Positions 9,818 to 18,105 of a DNA stretch of 57,372 nt are shown here, in pieces. Made by a program: the position numbers and the translations under genes. Location: positions 1-57,372 of the forward strand of contig CAKSWG010000011.1 of NCBI GenBank assembly GCA_934511465.1, given 5' to 3'. Source of the stretch: an uncultured Faecalibacterium sp. Its GTDB lineage: Bacteria; Bacillota; Clostridia; Oscillospirales; Ruminococcaceae. Numbering within the stretch: position 1 is the first letter of the stretch; each line of letters starts with the position of its first letter. The notes beneath the pieces were generated by a model. That model saw nothing but the letters and a program-made list of their open reading frames with translations. It was not told the origin of the DNA and made no database searches.

Positions 9818-9929
9818 AACTCCTTCCGTCATCGCTGACGCGATGCCACCTCCCTCAATGAGGGAGGCTTTGCCGCACGGACAGGCTCCCTCTTTGAGGG
9901 GGCTGTCTGCGCAGCAGACTGGGGGAGTT
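9818..9929. repeat. Family A repeat, complete copy A1
   Basis: Left arm: AACTCCTTCCGTC, hairpin CATCGC/GCGATG, then CCTCCCTCA...GAGGGAGG. Right arm: GGCTCCCTC...GAGGGGGC, hairpin GTCTGC/GCAGAC, then GGGGGAGT. The last T is the first base of the dehydratase stop codon, so the element lies exactly at the 3' end of that gene and upstream of lysA. Confidence 0.8.
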
Positions 9930-11824
9930 CACAGCTTCAAATTTTCACGGGTAGGCGTAAAGGTGGGGATCATCTTTGCCAGCTGGCGCACCACGCCTTC
10001 ATCGTTGTGCTCTGCCGCTGCGGCAAGGCCTTGCAGCTGTTCGTAGAACAGGGCCAGATCGATGTTGCGGGGCGATGCCACAAAAATTTTGTTGTGCTGG
10101 GTGCGGCGCATCTTGTCCTGCTCCTCGTCCATCATCAGCTCTTCGTAAAGCTTTTCGCCCGGGCGCAGGCCCACGATCCTGATCTCCATGTTCACGCCCG
10201 GCTCATAGCCGTAAAAGCGGATGAGCTGCTTGGCAAGGTCCATGATCTTGACCGGTTCGCCCATGTCCAGCACGTAGATGTTGCCGCTCTCGGCCAGAGC
10301 GCCCGCTTGCAGCACCAGCTGGGCTGCTTCCGGAATGGTCATGAAATAGCGCTCGATGTTGGGGTCGGTCAGGGTGACAGGCCCGCCTTTTTTGATCTGG
10401 GCCTCAAACAGCGGAATGACGCTGCCGTGGCTGCCCAGCACATTGCCAAAACGCACAGCCACACACTTCATATCCGTGTTGCCCGCAAAGGTCTGGATGA
10501 GCATTTCGCAGATGCGCTTGGTACAGCCCATCACACTGGTGGGGTTCACAGCCTTATCGGTGGAAAGCTGCACGAACCGCTCCACGTCGTGCTCGCTGGC
10601 GCTCACCAGAAGGTTCTTGGTTCCCAGAACATTATTCTTCACGGCCTCGGCAGGGCTCACCTCCATGAGCGGCACATGCTTGTGAGCCGCCGCGTGGAAC
10701 ACCACCGTGGGGTGATAGGTCTCAAACACCTCGTCCAGCCGTTTTTTGTCCCGGATGGAGCCCACCAGCACCGTTACCGGGATATCCCGGCCGTACTTCT
10801 GCTGCAGCTCCATCAAAAGCTCATAGGCGCAGTTCTCGTAGATATCAAAAATAAGCAGCTTGCCGGGCTTGAAGCGCATCACCTGACGGCACAGCTCGCT
10901 GCCGATGGAGCCGCCGCCGCCCGTGACCAGAACGGTCTTGCCGGTAAGGTAGCCGGAGATCTGATCCGTATCCAGCGTCACCTCATCGCGGGAAAGGAAA
11001 TCCGCCGGGTTCAGCTCGCGGAAGGCTCCCTGCTGGGGTGCGCCGCTGCCCACCAGCTGCGGGTCGCTGAGCAGCTGCACCGCACAATGGGTGCTGACAC
11101 ACAGGTCGATGACATGGTTCAGTTTGCTGCCCTTCAGGGTGGGGATGGCAATGATGATGCTGTGGATGCCGTAGCGATTGCACAGCTCCGGGATATCCTC
11201 CAGCGTGCCCTTCACCGGCACCCCGTGGATGGTCTGGTTCAGCTTTGCGGGGTCGTCATCAACCGCCACCACAGCATGCCCGTATTCCTTATTGGACTTG
11301 CACACGTTGATGGCCCATGCACCGGCCTCTCCTGCACCCACGATCATCACGGGCCGGTTGGGGTCTCTGCTAGCAGAGCCGCGCAGCTTTTCGCCCAGCG
11401 GGTGGTTCAGGAACAGCCGCCATGCCAGACGGCTGCCGCCCACCAGCAGGAAGATGAGCACTGCTGCCATGCAGTTGGCAGAGTTGAACAGCACACCGTG
11501 GATGAACAGCCGGTTGACACCGTAGACGATAACAGTGGGCACAGCCACCGTTGCCGCCAGACGCATCAGGTCGCGTTCACCGGCATACTTCCACAGTACG
11601 GAGTACAGCCCGCTGAACAGAAAGCTGGCAATGTACACCGCCACGATCCATGGCAGATTTTCGTACAGAAGCTCACGGTTATGCGGCCACCAGGCGGCTT
11701 CCACTGCTCCGTCTGCCCGCAGCAGAAGCGCAAAATAAAAGCTGAATGCAACAATGGCTGCATCCAGCAGCACAAGCAGCGCCCGGCGCGCAAGCACCTG
11801 CGGCGTGTTCTTTTTATCTTTCAC
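9929..11824 (-). CDS. Membrane-bound UDP-sugar 4,6-dehydratase (CapD/WbpM/FlaA1 type)
   Basis: Starts synthesis of modified amino sugars (typically UDP-GlcNAc 4,6-dehydration) for surface polysaccharide or glycans. The N-terminal quarter has four hydrophobic helices. A Rossmann/CoA-binding-like region follows (MIVGAGEAGAWA), then the SDR domain with VTGGGGSIGSELC. The active site reads STDKAVNP...VMGCTKR, so Met replaces the usual SDR Tyr (MxxxK), as in long WbpM-type enzymes. Start: GTG 11824 has GAGGA 7 nt upstream, giving 631 residues; an upstream GTG at 11845 overlaps that SD. It has its own promoter and a hairpin-rich leader. No glycan gene cluster is seen except the nearby flippase. Confidence 0.88.
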   Translation of the reverse strand: MKDKKNTPQVLARRALLVLLDAAIVAFSFYFALLLRADGAVEAAWWPHNRELLYENLPWIVAVYIASFLFSGLYSVLWKYAGERDLMRLAATVAVPTVIVYGVNRLFIHGVLFNSANCMAAVLIFLLVGGSRLAWRLFLNHPLGEKLRGSASRDPNRPVMIVGAGEAGAWAINVCKSNKEYGHAVVAVDDDPAKLNQTIHGVPVKGTLEDIPELCNRYGIHSIIIAIPTLKGSKLNHVIDLCVSTHCAVQLLSDPQLVGSGAPQQGAFRELNPADFLSRDEVTLDTDQISGYLTGKTVLVTGGGGSIGSELCRQVMRFKPGKLLIFDIYENCAYELLMELQQKYGRDIPVTVLVGSIRDKKRLDEVFETYHPTVVFHAAAHKHVPLMEVSPAEAVKNNVLGTKNLLVSASEHDVERFVQLSTDKAVNPTSVMGCTKRICEMLIQTFAGNTDMKCVAVRFGNVLGSHGSVIPLFEAQIKKGGPVTLTDPNIERYFMTIPEAAQLVLQAGALAESGNIYVLDMGEPVKIMDLAKQLIRFYGYEPGVNMEIRIVGLRPGEKLYEELMMDEEQDKMRRTQHNKIFVASPRNIDLALFYEQLQGLAAAAEHNDEGVVRQLAKMIPTFTPTRENLKL

Positions 11825-11925
11825 AAAAAAGTCCTCTTTTTGCACACGGCGTAAAACGCCGCTGTTTTTGCCGGAAGGAGCTTCCGGCGTTCCGGCCTGC
11901 CCGGCGCACCGGACAGCCCTATCTT
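11825..11925 (-). promoter_or_regulatory. Hairpin-rich 5' leader of the dehydratase gene
   Basis: Between the promoter and the GTG start the transcript can fold a perfect 8-bp hairpin (GCCGGAAG/CTTCCGGC) followed by AAAAA, and a second one (CGGCGT/ACGCCG) just before the SD. There is no clear T run, so this is a structured leader and not an obvious attenuator. It matches no riboswitch I know. Confidence 0.4.
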
Positions 11926-11928
11926 TAT

Positions 11929-11957
11929 ATTATACTCAGAAGCGCAGGGAATGTCCA
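11929..11957 (-). promoter_or_regulatory. Promoter of the dehydratase gene
   Basis: On the minus strand TGGACA (11957-11952) and TATAAT (11934-11929) are separated by 17 bp, about 105 nt before the start codon. It lies downstream of the flippase gene and makes the dehydratase independently transcribed. Confidence 0.7.
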
Positions 11958-12052
11958 GAAAATTTGCAGGAAAGGCGTCCCCTTGCGGGAAGCTGCCGCC
12001 TCAGGCGGCTGATGAGGGCGCAGGACAGCAGTATTTTACCCTAAATCCCCCC

Positions 12053-13636
12053 TCATCCGGCGCGGGTGCGCCCCGCAGCAGGCTGCCTGCTTTTTGTCCG
12101 GAGAGCTTTCACTTCCTCTCCCAGCCCCAGCGGCCATGCCGCCAGCAGGAATGCTGCCGCCGTCATGCAGCCGCCCGCCCCCAGAGCCGCCAGCTGCATG
12201 GGCAGTTCCGACCTCAGGCCGTCCGCAAGCAGCCCTTTCAAAAAAGCACCCGCCCCTGCTGCCAGCAGCGCCGCCAGAGCAGGCGCACCCAGCCAGCGGC
12301 GGAAAGCGTACCGCGTGCCGCTGGAAAACAACAGCCGCCCGGTGTTGGCAATGCAGGTGTACAGGCTGGAAATCAGGATCACTGCCAGAAAGCCCTTCAT
12401 GCCAAAGCGCGGCAGCAGTACCACCACCCCGCCAATGCGCAGGATGGAGTCCCACACGCTGTAGCGGAACGCGGCCTTCTGCTCCCCCACCCCTTTCATG
12501 GCACCGTCCACCATGCTTTCCAGATACATCAGCGGCATGGCGGGGGCCAGCGTTTCCAGATAAAACCCGGCTTCTGCGCTGCGGTAAAGCAGCTGGGCAA
12601 TGGGCCTGCCCCACACCCAGAACAGTGCCCCCGCCAATGCCGAAAAATACCCGGTGAGCCGCAGCATCCGGTCCAAAAGCGTGTTGAGCCGCTTGGTCTG
12701 GCCCAGAATGTGGGCCTGCGTGATCTCCGGCATCAGCAGCACCGCAAGGCTGCCCAGCAGCCCAAACGGAAAGGTGAGCAGCGGCAGGGCCATGCCCTTG
12801 AGCACGCCGTACTGCTCCAGCGCGGCGCCGCGTCCGCCCGCACCCGCCAGATACACCGCAAGGCAGGCGGGCACCAGCATGTTTTCTGCGGTGTGCAGGG
12901 CGCTGGCCAGCACCCGCCCGCCCTCCACCGGCCACAGAATGTCCCACAGGCGGCGGGCCGGGTCTGCCGGACGGCGGGCCCTCTGCCCCGCAAAGGCGCT
13001 GCGGGCATCCCGCCGGTAAAAGGCCAGCATACACAGCGCGGACACCGCTTCGCTGACGGCGGTGGCCCCCAGCACCAGCATACAGCGCACGCCCACCGCA
13101 AGGCCCTCGGTGCGGGTAAGGGCCAGCGCCACCAGCGCAATGCGCACCGCCTGCTCGGCAAGCTGGCTGAACACGTTGGGTGCCACATGCCGCCGGGCAA
13201 CGAAAAAGCCGCGCAGCACCGCAGAAAGCGCCATCCACGGCATACCCAGTGCCGAGATGCGCAACGCTCCGGCGGCGCGCACATCGCCCAGCCACCACTG
13301 CGCCGCAAGCCCTGCCGCAGCCAGCTGCAGCGCCGCGGCAAACAGGCCCAGTGCAAGGCCCGCCGCCAGCAGACGCCGCAGCATGCCCCGGGCTGCACCG
13401 CGGGGAGAGTCCGGGCCGCTGAACTCCTCGGCCATGAGCCTGGTAGCCGCCACCGATACGCCCGCCGTGGCCAGCGTGACGAACAGCGAATACACGGCCA
13501 GCACCAATTGATACAGGCCCATGCCCTCGCCGCCCAGCTCGTTTGCCAGCCAGATGCGCAGGCCCATGCCGGCCAGCCGCAGCACCACGTCCGACCCGGT
13601 AAGCAGCGCCGCGTTTTTCAAATAGCTCTGCCGCAT
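12053..13636 (-). CDS. MATE/MurJ-superfamily polysaccharide or lipid II flippase (SpoVB-like)
   Basis: Polytopic membrane protein of 527 residues with about 14 hydrophobic segments, of the oligosaccharidyl-lipid flippase superfamily (SpoVB, MurJ, Wzx). Such proteins move undecaprenyl-linked precursors across the membrane. The N terminus MRQSYLKNAALLTGSDVVLR matches the SpoVB pattern, and the C-terminal helices hold the polysaccharide-synthesis C domain. A basic tail rich in Arg ends it. Start ATG 13636 follows a strong AGGAGG. The adjacent dehydratase on the same strand suggests a link to surface glycan, but a general lipid II role is equally possible. DNA here is unusually GC-rich. Confidence 0.8.
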   Translation of the reverse strand: MRQSYLKNAALLTGSDVVLRLAGMGLRIWLANELGGEGMGLYQLVLAVYSLFVTLATAGVSVAATRLMAEEFSGPDSPRGAARGMLRRLLAAGLALGLFAAALQLAAAGLAAQWWLGDVRAAGALRISALGMPWMALSAVLRGFFVARRHVAPNVFSQLAEQAVRIALVALALTRTEGLAVGVRCMLVLGATAVSEAVSALCMLAFYRRDARSAFAGQRARRPADPARRLWDILWPVEGGRVLASALHTAENMLVPACLAVYLAGAGGRGAALEQYGVLKGMALPLLTFPFGLLGSLAVLLMPEITQAHILGQTKRLNTLLDRMLRLTGYFSALAGALFWVWGRPIAQLLYRSAEAGFYLETLAPAMPLMYLESMVDGAMKGVGEQKAAFRYSVWDSILRIGGVVVLLPRFGMKGFLAVILISSLYTCIANTGRLLFSSGTRYAFRRWLGAPALAALLAAGAGAFLKGLLADGLRSELPMQLAALGAGGCMTAAAFLLAAWPLGLGEEVKALRTKSRQPAAGRTRAG

Positions 13637-13717
13637 GGCGCACCCCCTCCTGACGTTTCTGGTCTCTCCTTCCAGCCTATGCGCCTGCGCTCTGAAAAAG
13701 ACGAGCGGCGCGGCGGG

Positions 13718-13746
13718 TTGTTTCCCGCGCACTTTTATGGTATAGT
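13718..13746 (+). promoter_or_regulatory. Promoter of the Mrp/NBP35 gene
   Basis: TTGTTT (13718-13723), 17-bp spacer, TATAGT (13741-13746). It predicts a start near 13753 and a 75-nt leader that contains an AAGGAGG at 13778-13784 with no start codon at the proper distance. Confidence 0.65.
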
Positions 13747-13828
13747 AAAGGGGCGGCTCACCCAGCCGTATTCTATCAAGGAGGAAGCACACGGCAAGCG
13801 TCCCGCGCCCGCCGTGCGCAAAAAGAGA

Positions 13829-14662
13829 ATGAGCGAAGAATGCACCCATGACTGCTCCAGCTGCGGGGCAGCATGTTCTTCCCGCGATGCAGCGCCCAAG
13901 CACGATGCACCCAACCCCAACAGCAGCGTCAAAAAGGTCATTGGCGTCGTGTCCGGCAAGGGCGGCGTCGGCAAAAGCATGACCAGCGCCCTGCTGGCCT
14001 GCGCCATGGCGCGCCGCGGCTACCACTGCGGCATTCTGGATGCCGACATCACCGGCCCTTCCATCCCGAAGCTGTTCGGCATCCATGGCCGCGCCATGGC
14101 CGACGACAAGGGCTGCTGGCCCCTGCAGAGCCGCATGGGCATCGATGTCATGAGCATCAACCTGCTGGTGGAAAACGAGGAAGACCCCGTTGTGTGGCGC
14201 GGCCCGGTGATCGCCGGTGCCGTGAAGCAGTTCTGGACCGATGTGGTGTGGAAGGACGTAGACTTTTTGTTCGTGGACATGCCTCCGGGAACGGGCGACG
14301 TGCCCCTGACCGTGTTCCAGAGCCTGCCGGTGGACGGCATCGTGGTGGTGGCAAGCCCGCAGGAGCTGGTGAGCATGATCGTGGCCAAGGCCGTGAACAT
14401 GGCCGAGATGATGAAGGTGCCCATGCTGGGCATCGTGGAGAACATGAGCTACATCGTCTGCCCCGACTGCGGCAAGCACATCAATGTGTTCGGCAACAGC
14501 CATGTGGACGAGGTGGCCGCAAAGCATCACCTGCCTGTGCTGGCAAAGTGCCCCATCGATCCCCAGCTGGCTCAGTTGTCCGATGCCGGCATGATCGAGA
14601 CCTACGGCGGCGAGTATCTGGAAGGTGCCGCCGATGCCTGCGAGAAGCTGCTGAAGAAGTAA
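13829..14662 (+). CDS. Mrp/NBP35-family P-loop ATPase, iron-sulfur carrier
   Basis: Deviant Walker A ATPase that assembles and transfers 4Fe-4S clusters in the cytosol. The N terminus has a Cys-rich patch (CTHDCSSCGAACSS), like the ferredoxin-type motif of NBP35. The ATPase follows with GVVSGKGGVGKS (deviant Walker A with the signature Lys), DADITGPS and DMPPGTGD. The C-terminal CPDC (CxxC) is the scaffold cluster ligand pair. Length is 277 residues. Start ATG 13829 has only a weak site (AAGAGA); the strong AAGGAGG 45 nt further up has no usable start, so translation initiation is not fully settled. Confidence 0.9.
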   Translation: MSEECTHDCSSCGAACSSRDAAPKHDAPNPNSSVKKVIGVVSGKGGVGKSMTSALLACAMARRGYHCGILDADITGPSIPKLFGIHGRAMADDKGCWPLQSRMGIDVMSINLLVENEEDPVVWRGPVIAGAVKQFWTDVVWKDVDFLFVDMPPGTGDVPLTVFQSLPVDGIVVVASPQELVSMIVAKAVNMAEMMKVPMLGIVENMSYIVCPDCGKHINVFGNSHVDEVAAKHHLPVLAKCPIDPQLAQLSDAGMIETYGGEYLEGAADACEKLLKK

Positions 14663-14669
14663 ATTTCTC

Positions 14670-14709
14670 CCTCCGCCGGGTCATTTTGGACACCCTGCGG
14701 AGGTTTTTT
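14670..14709 (+). terminator. Terminator after the Mrp/NBP35 gene
   Basis: Stem CCTCCGC (14670-14676) with GCGGAGG (14697-14703), inner CGGGT/ACCC pairing and six T. Confidence 0.85.
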
Positions 14710-14710
14710 A

Positions 14711-14738
14711 TTGCTTTTTCTTGGCTGCATGGTACAAT
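14711..14738 (+). promoter_or_regulatory. Promoter of the mntA-hepT module
   Basis: TTGCTT and TACAAT are spaced by 16 bp, immediately after the preceding terminator and 30 nt before the mntA start. Confidence 0.65.
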
Positions 14739-14769
14739 AATGGTAGAAAGACCGACAGGAGGTGTGCAT

Positions 14770-15066
14770 ATGGAAGTTCTTACCCGTTCTGAACTCGAAA
14801 CTGCGATCCGGGCTCTGCTGAAAAAATATCACGCCGAGTATGCGCTTTTGTTCGGCTCCTATGCGCGGGGCGAAGCTACCGCCAGCTCGGATATCGACCT
14901 TGTGGTGGTGGGCGGTGTCAATTTCCGTGCGCGGGATATTTTTTCCTTTGGCGAAGAACTGCGCCAGCTGACCCACAAAGACGTTGATGCATTTGAGCTC
15001 CGGGAGCTGAATGTTGGCACGCCTTTCTACGAAACCGTCATGCAGGAAGGGGTGCGCATTGCTTGA
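14770..15066 (+). CDS. mntA: MntA-type minimal nucleotidyltransferase antitoxin
   Basis: The 98 residues form a minimal nucleotidyltransferase. The motif GS-x10-DxD is complete (G29, S30, D41, D43 in FGSYARGEATASSDIDLVV), so it should be active. In characterised MntA-HepT pairs this enzyme adds AMP units to a Tyr of the HEPN toxin and silences it. ATG 14770 follows AGGAGGT. The last codons overlap the TTG start of the HEPN gene (TTGA), typical of tight toxin-antitoxin coupling. Confidence 0.88.
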   Translation: MEVLTRSELETAIRALLKKYHAEYALLFGSYARGEATASSDIDLVVVGGVNFRARDIFSFGEELRQLTHKDVDAFELRELNVGTPFYETVMQEGVRIA

Positions 15067-15407
15067 AAAAGTCTGACAAAGAGCGGCTCAAAAAGATCGT
15101 TTCCACCTGGGAGAATCTTTCTGCCCAGATGCAGCAGCGCGGCATCACGCCGGAACTGCTGCTGGAAGACGAATTTGCACAGTGGGCCGTTACCACGCCA
15201 CTTTACAACATCGGTGAGCAGGTCTACCAGCTCAGCAGCGAGTTTAAGGCCAGTTATCCCGCTATGCCATGGAATATGGTGGCCGGTCTGCGACACCGTC
15301 TCGTCCACGATTATGACGGCATCAACTGGACCATCATCGTGGAAGTCCTGTTCACGGACATGGAGCCTTTTATCCAGTCTGTGGAAGGTATTCTTGCCGG
15401 AATGTAA
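15063..15407 (+). CDS. hepT: HepT-type HEPN toxin (RNase)
   Basis: The 114 all-helical residues carry the HEPN ribonuclease motif R-x4-H-x-Y as R77, H82, Y84 (RHRLVHDY). In the family Arg and His cut RNA and the Tyr is the AMPylation target of MntA, so both toxin and switch residues are intact. Translation starts at TTG 15063 inside the mntA stop; a rare start codon may keep toxin below antitoxin. No terminator is obvious in the next 150 nt. Confidence 0.85.
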   Translation: MKKSDKERLKKIVSTWENLSAQMQQRGITPELLLEDEFAQWAVTTPLYNIGEQVYQLSSEFKASYPAMPWNMVAGLRHRLVHDYDGINWTIIVEVLFTDMEPFIQSVEGILAGM

Positions 15408-15566
15408 ATTTTCATTCTGCCTTTTGAGGGGCTCAAGCCTTCAAAAGACATTCTTTTCCGCTTTAAAAAACAAGGTTCTGTGCGGTTTTTCGCTTTTATT
15501 TTTCGTTTTGTGAAGTGGTTTCAACTTTTCATCTGTTTTTTTGAAACATTTTCTGCTTTCTCTCTA

Positions 15567-15595
15567 TTGTAAATCTCCAAACAAGGCTTTATAAT
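15567..15595 (+). promoter_or_regulatory. Promoter of gdhA
   Basis: TTGTAA (15567-15572), 17-bp spacer, TATAAT (15590-15595), continuing as AATAA. The gltB promoter has the same TATAATAATAA run. Confidence 0.75.
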
Positions 15596-15600
15596 AATAA

Positions 15601-15714
15601 AGCGAAAGCAGCTCTGCCATGGGCTGCTGGTGTAAAAACGGAAATCCGGAAGCGCCCGGAAACTTTGAGGGGACGCGCCCGCTGTGCGGCGGGCAGGGTG
15701 GTTTCCGTCTTTTT
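15601..15714 (+). ncRNA. Structured gdhA leader ending in a terminator-like stem
   Basis: The first hairpin is an 8-bp stem AGCAGCTC/GGGCTGCT with a 6-nt loop. An outer stem ACGGAAA (15638-15644) with TTTCCGT (15702-15708) then encloses two hairpins (CCGG/CCGG and GCCCGC/GCGGGC), a three-way junction, and is followed directly by CTTTTT. The layout suggests an attenuator: a ligand- or protein-controlled terminator ahead of glutamate dehydrogenase. The loops do not fit the ANTAR consensus, and I do not recognise the fold as a known riboswitch. Confidence 0.5.
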
Positions 15715-15726
15715 CAAATTTTATAG

Positions 15727-17106
<1,380 letters not shown>

Positions 17107-17125
17107 TTTTCATAGCATTTTCAAA

Positions 17126-17156
17126 GGGCTGCGTCCGGCTGGGCGCGGCTCTTTTT
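17126..17156 (+). terminator. gdhA terminator (first copy of a duplicated sequence)
   Basis: An 11-bp stem (17126-17136 with 17141-17151, including G-T pairs), GGCT loop and five T. Thirty-three bp of it (17131-17163) recur with one mismatch at 17936-17968, on the far side of the following two-gene cassette. Confidence 0.85.
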
Positions 17157-17158
17157 GT

Positions 17159-17187
17159 TTGACAAAATACGTTTTATCGTCTATAAT
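17159..17187 (+). promoter_or_regulatory. Consensus promoter of the GNAT cassette
   Basis: TTGACA-17-TATAAT. The first T of the -35 box follows the T run of the gdhA terminator almost directly. This is the strongest mRNA promoter in the window. Confidence 0.85.
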
Positions 17188-17219
17188 AAAAGTAAGAATA
17201 ATTTCAGGAGGTGCACAGC

Positions 17220-17396
17220 ATGAATTACACGGTACCTTACAATGGAACTTTTTGCAGCAAAAAAAAGATCCTGAAGAAGCGTGTTCCCTCGCAGGAAGCC
17301 ATGGAGATCCGCAATTACTGCCGCACCCATACCTTCTCTGTAGAAGAAAAAGCCGATGGCAAGATCGTTTATCACATCAATGAGGCCCGAAAATAA
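17220..17396 (+). CDS. Small protein upstream of a GNAT toxin-like gene, candidate antitoxin
   Basis: The 58-residue, basic product (MNYTVPYNGTFCSKKK...) has no ribbon-helix-helix pattern, unlike the DUF1778 antitoxins usually paired with GNAT toxins. It contains an EAMEIRNYCRTHTFSVEEK segment and a short KIVYHINE strand. ATG 17220 has an excellent AGGAGGT site, and its stop overlaps the GNAT start (TAATG). Position, size, strong promoter and overlap suggest an antitoxin or regulator, but I recognise no family. Confidence 0.6.
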   Translation: MNYTVPYNGTFCSKKKILKKRVPSQEAMEIRNYCRTHTFSVEEKADGKIVYHINEARK

Positions 17397-17923
17397 TGCT
17401 GGATGTGCGCCCGTTTACCACGGAATTACAACCGCTTGCCAACAAATTTGATTGCGGAAATTCTTATCTGAACCAATTTCTTCGCAGCGCAGATGCAATG
17501 GATGCCGGCATTGGTAAAACTTATGTTTTTCTTTCTGAAAATGCGGAGAGCATCGTTGGCTACTACAACATCTGCTGCGGCGCGTTGGACCAGATCGAGG
17601 ATGGCTGTCGTTACAAAATCGGTGGGGCGGTACACATCGGCTATTTTGCAATTGACGAAAAGTTCCAGCATCGTTTGCAGGCCACAACACCTTCCGGCGT
17701 TCATCTGTATTGGGGCGACGTTTTGCTGGAAGAATGCCTGAGCCGCATTGAAGCACTCCGCAATACGCAAGTTGGTGTTTCTTTTGTCACGCTTGCGTCC
17801 TCTGCCGCCGGTGAGCGGCTTTACCGTCACCATGACTTTGACGATCTGGATGATGATATCGCATTTAGTCCCTCGCATGGAGAGGACAAATGCATTCCGC
17901 TTTATCTGCCCTTGGATTATTGA
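17396..17923 (+). CDS. GNAT acetyltransferase, TacT/AtaT toxin-like
   Basis: GNAT-fold protein of 175 residues. The N terminus has FDCGNSYLNQFLRS, matching the FxCG...LNxFL pattern of toxin-type GNATs that acetylate aminoacyl-tRNA. The acetyl-CoA strand is IGYFAIDEKFQ, but the expected QxxGxG loop is expanded and lacks its usual glycines (about 14 residues lie between FQ and GDVLLEECL). The substrate is therefore uncertain and could be a protein or a metabolite. It is translationally coupled to the 58-residue gene and flanked by duplicated terminators. Confidence 0.65.
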   Translation: MLDVRPFTTELQPLANKFDCGNSYLNQFLRSADAMDAGIGKTYVFLSENAESIVGYYNICCGALDQIEDGCRYKIGGAVHIGYFAIDEKFQHRLQATTPSGVHLYWGDVLLEECLSRIEALRNTQVGVSFVTLASSAAGERLYRHHDFDDLDDDIAFSPSHGEDKCIPLYLPLDY

Positions 17924-17932
17924 TTTTTAGGA

Positions 17933-17961
17933 GCCGCGTCCGGCTGGGCGCGGCCCTTTTT
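17933..17961 (+). terminator. Terminator of the GNAT cassette (second copy of the gdhA-type terminator)
   Basis: GCCGCGTCC (17933-17941) pairs with GGGCGCGGC (17946-17954), and five T follow. It is nearly identical to the gdhA terminator, including the downstream GTTTGAC. Confidence 0.85.
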
Positions 17962-17965
17962 GTTT

Positions 17966-18036
17966 GACTCCTTCCGGCATCGCACGGATAGGCTCCCTCC
18001 TTGAGGGAGCTGTCTGCGAAGCAGACTGAGGGAGTT
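17966..18036. repeat. Family A repeat, short copy A2
   Basis: GACTCCTTCCGGCATCG runs straight into GGATAGGCTCCCTC...GAGGGAGC, hairpin GTCTGC/GCAGAC and GAGGGAGTT. Most of the left arm is deleted. It lies between the GNAT terminator and hcp. Confidence 0.7.
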
Positions 18037-18068
18037 CTGCTGCTGCATAAAACTGTTTCCAATCGCCC

Positions 18069-18102
18069 ATACTCCCTGTATCTTCTGCTGGAAAGGGAGT
18101 AT
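18069..18102 (+). promoter_or_regulatory. Hairpin sequestering the hcp Shine-Dalgarno
   Basis: ATACTCCCT (18069-18077) pairs perfectly with AGGGAGTAT (18094-18102). The right arm contains the AGGGAG ribosome-binding site of hcp, three bases before the ATG. A 9-bp stem over the SD implies control of translation initiation by a trans factor, temperature or an alternative fold. Confidence 0.55.
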
Positions 18103-18105
18103 TCT

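Noticed and set aside
9760..9930. Lysine riboswitch upstream of lysA
   Set aside because: The gap holds only a family-A repeat; there is no five-way-junction core or terminator typical of the L-box.
11951..13828. Plus-strand frame joined upstream of the Mrp gene
   Set aside because: It is antisense to the flippase gene and Arg/Gln/His-rich. The Mrp protein begins at 13829 and has its own promoter at 13718.
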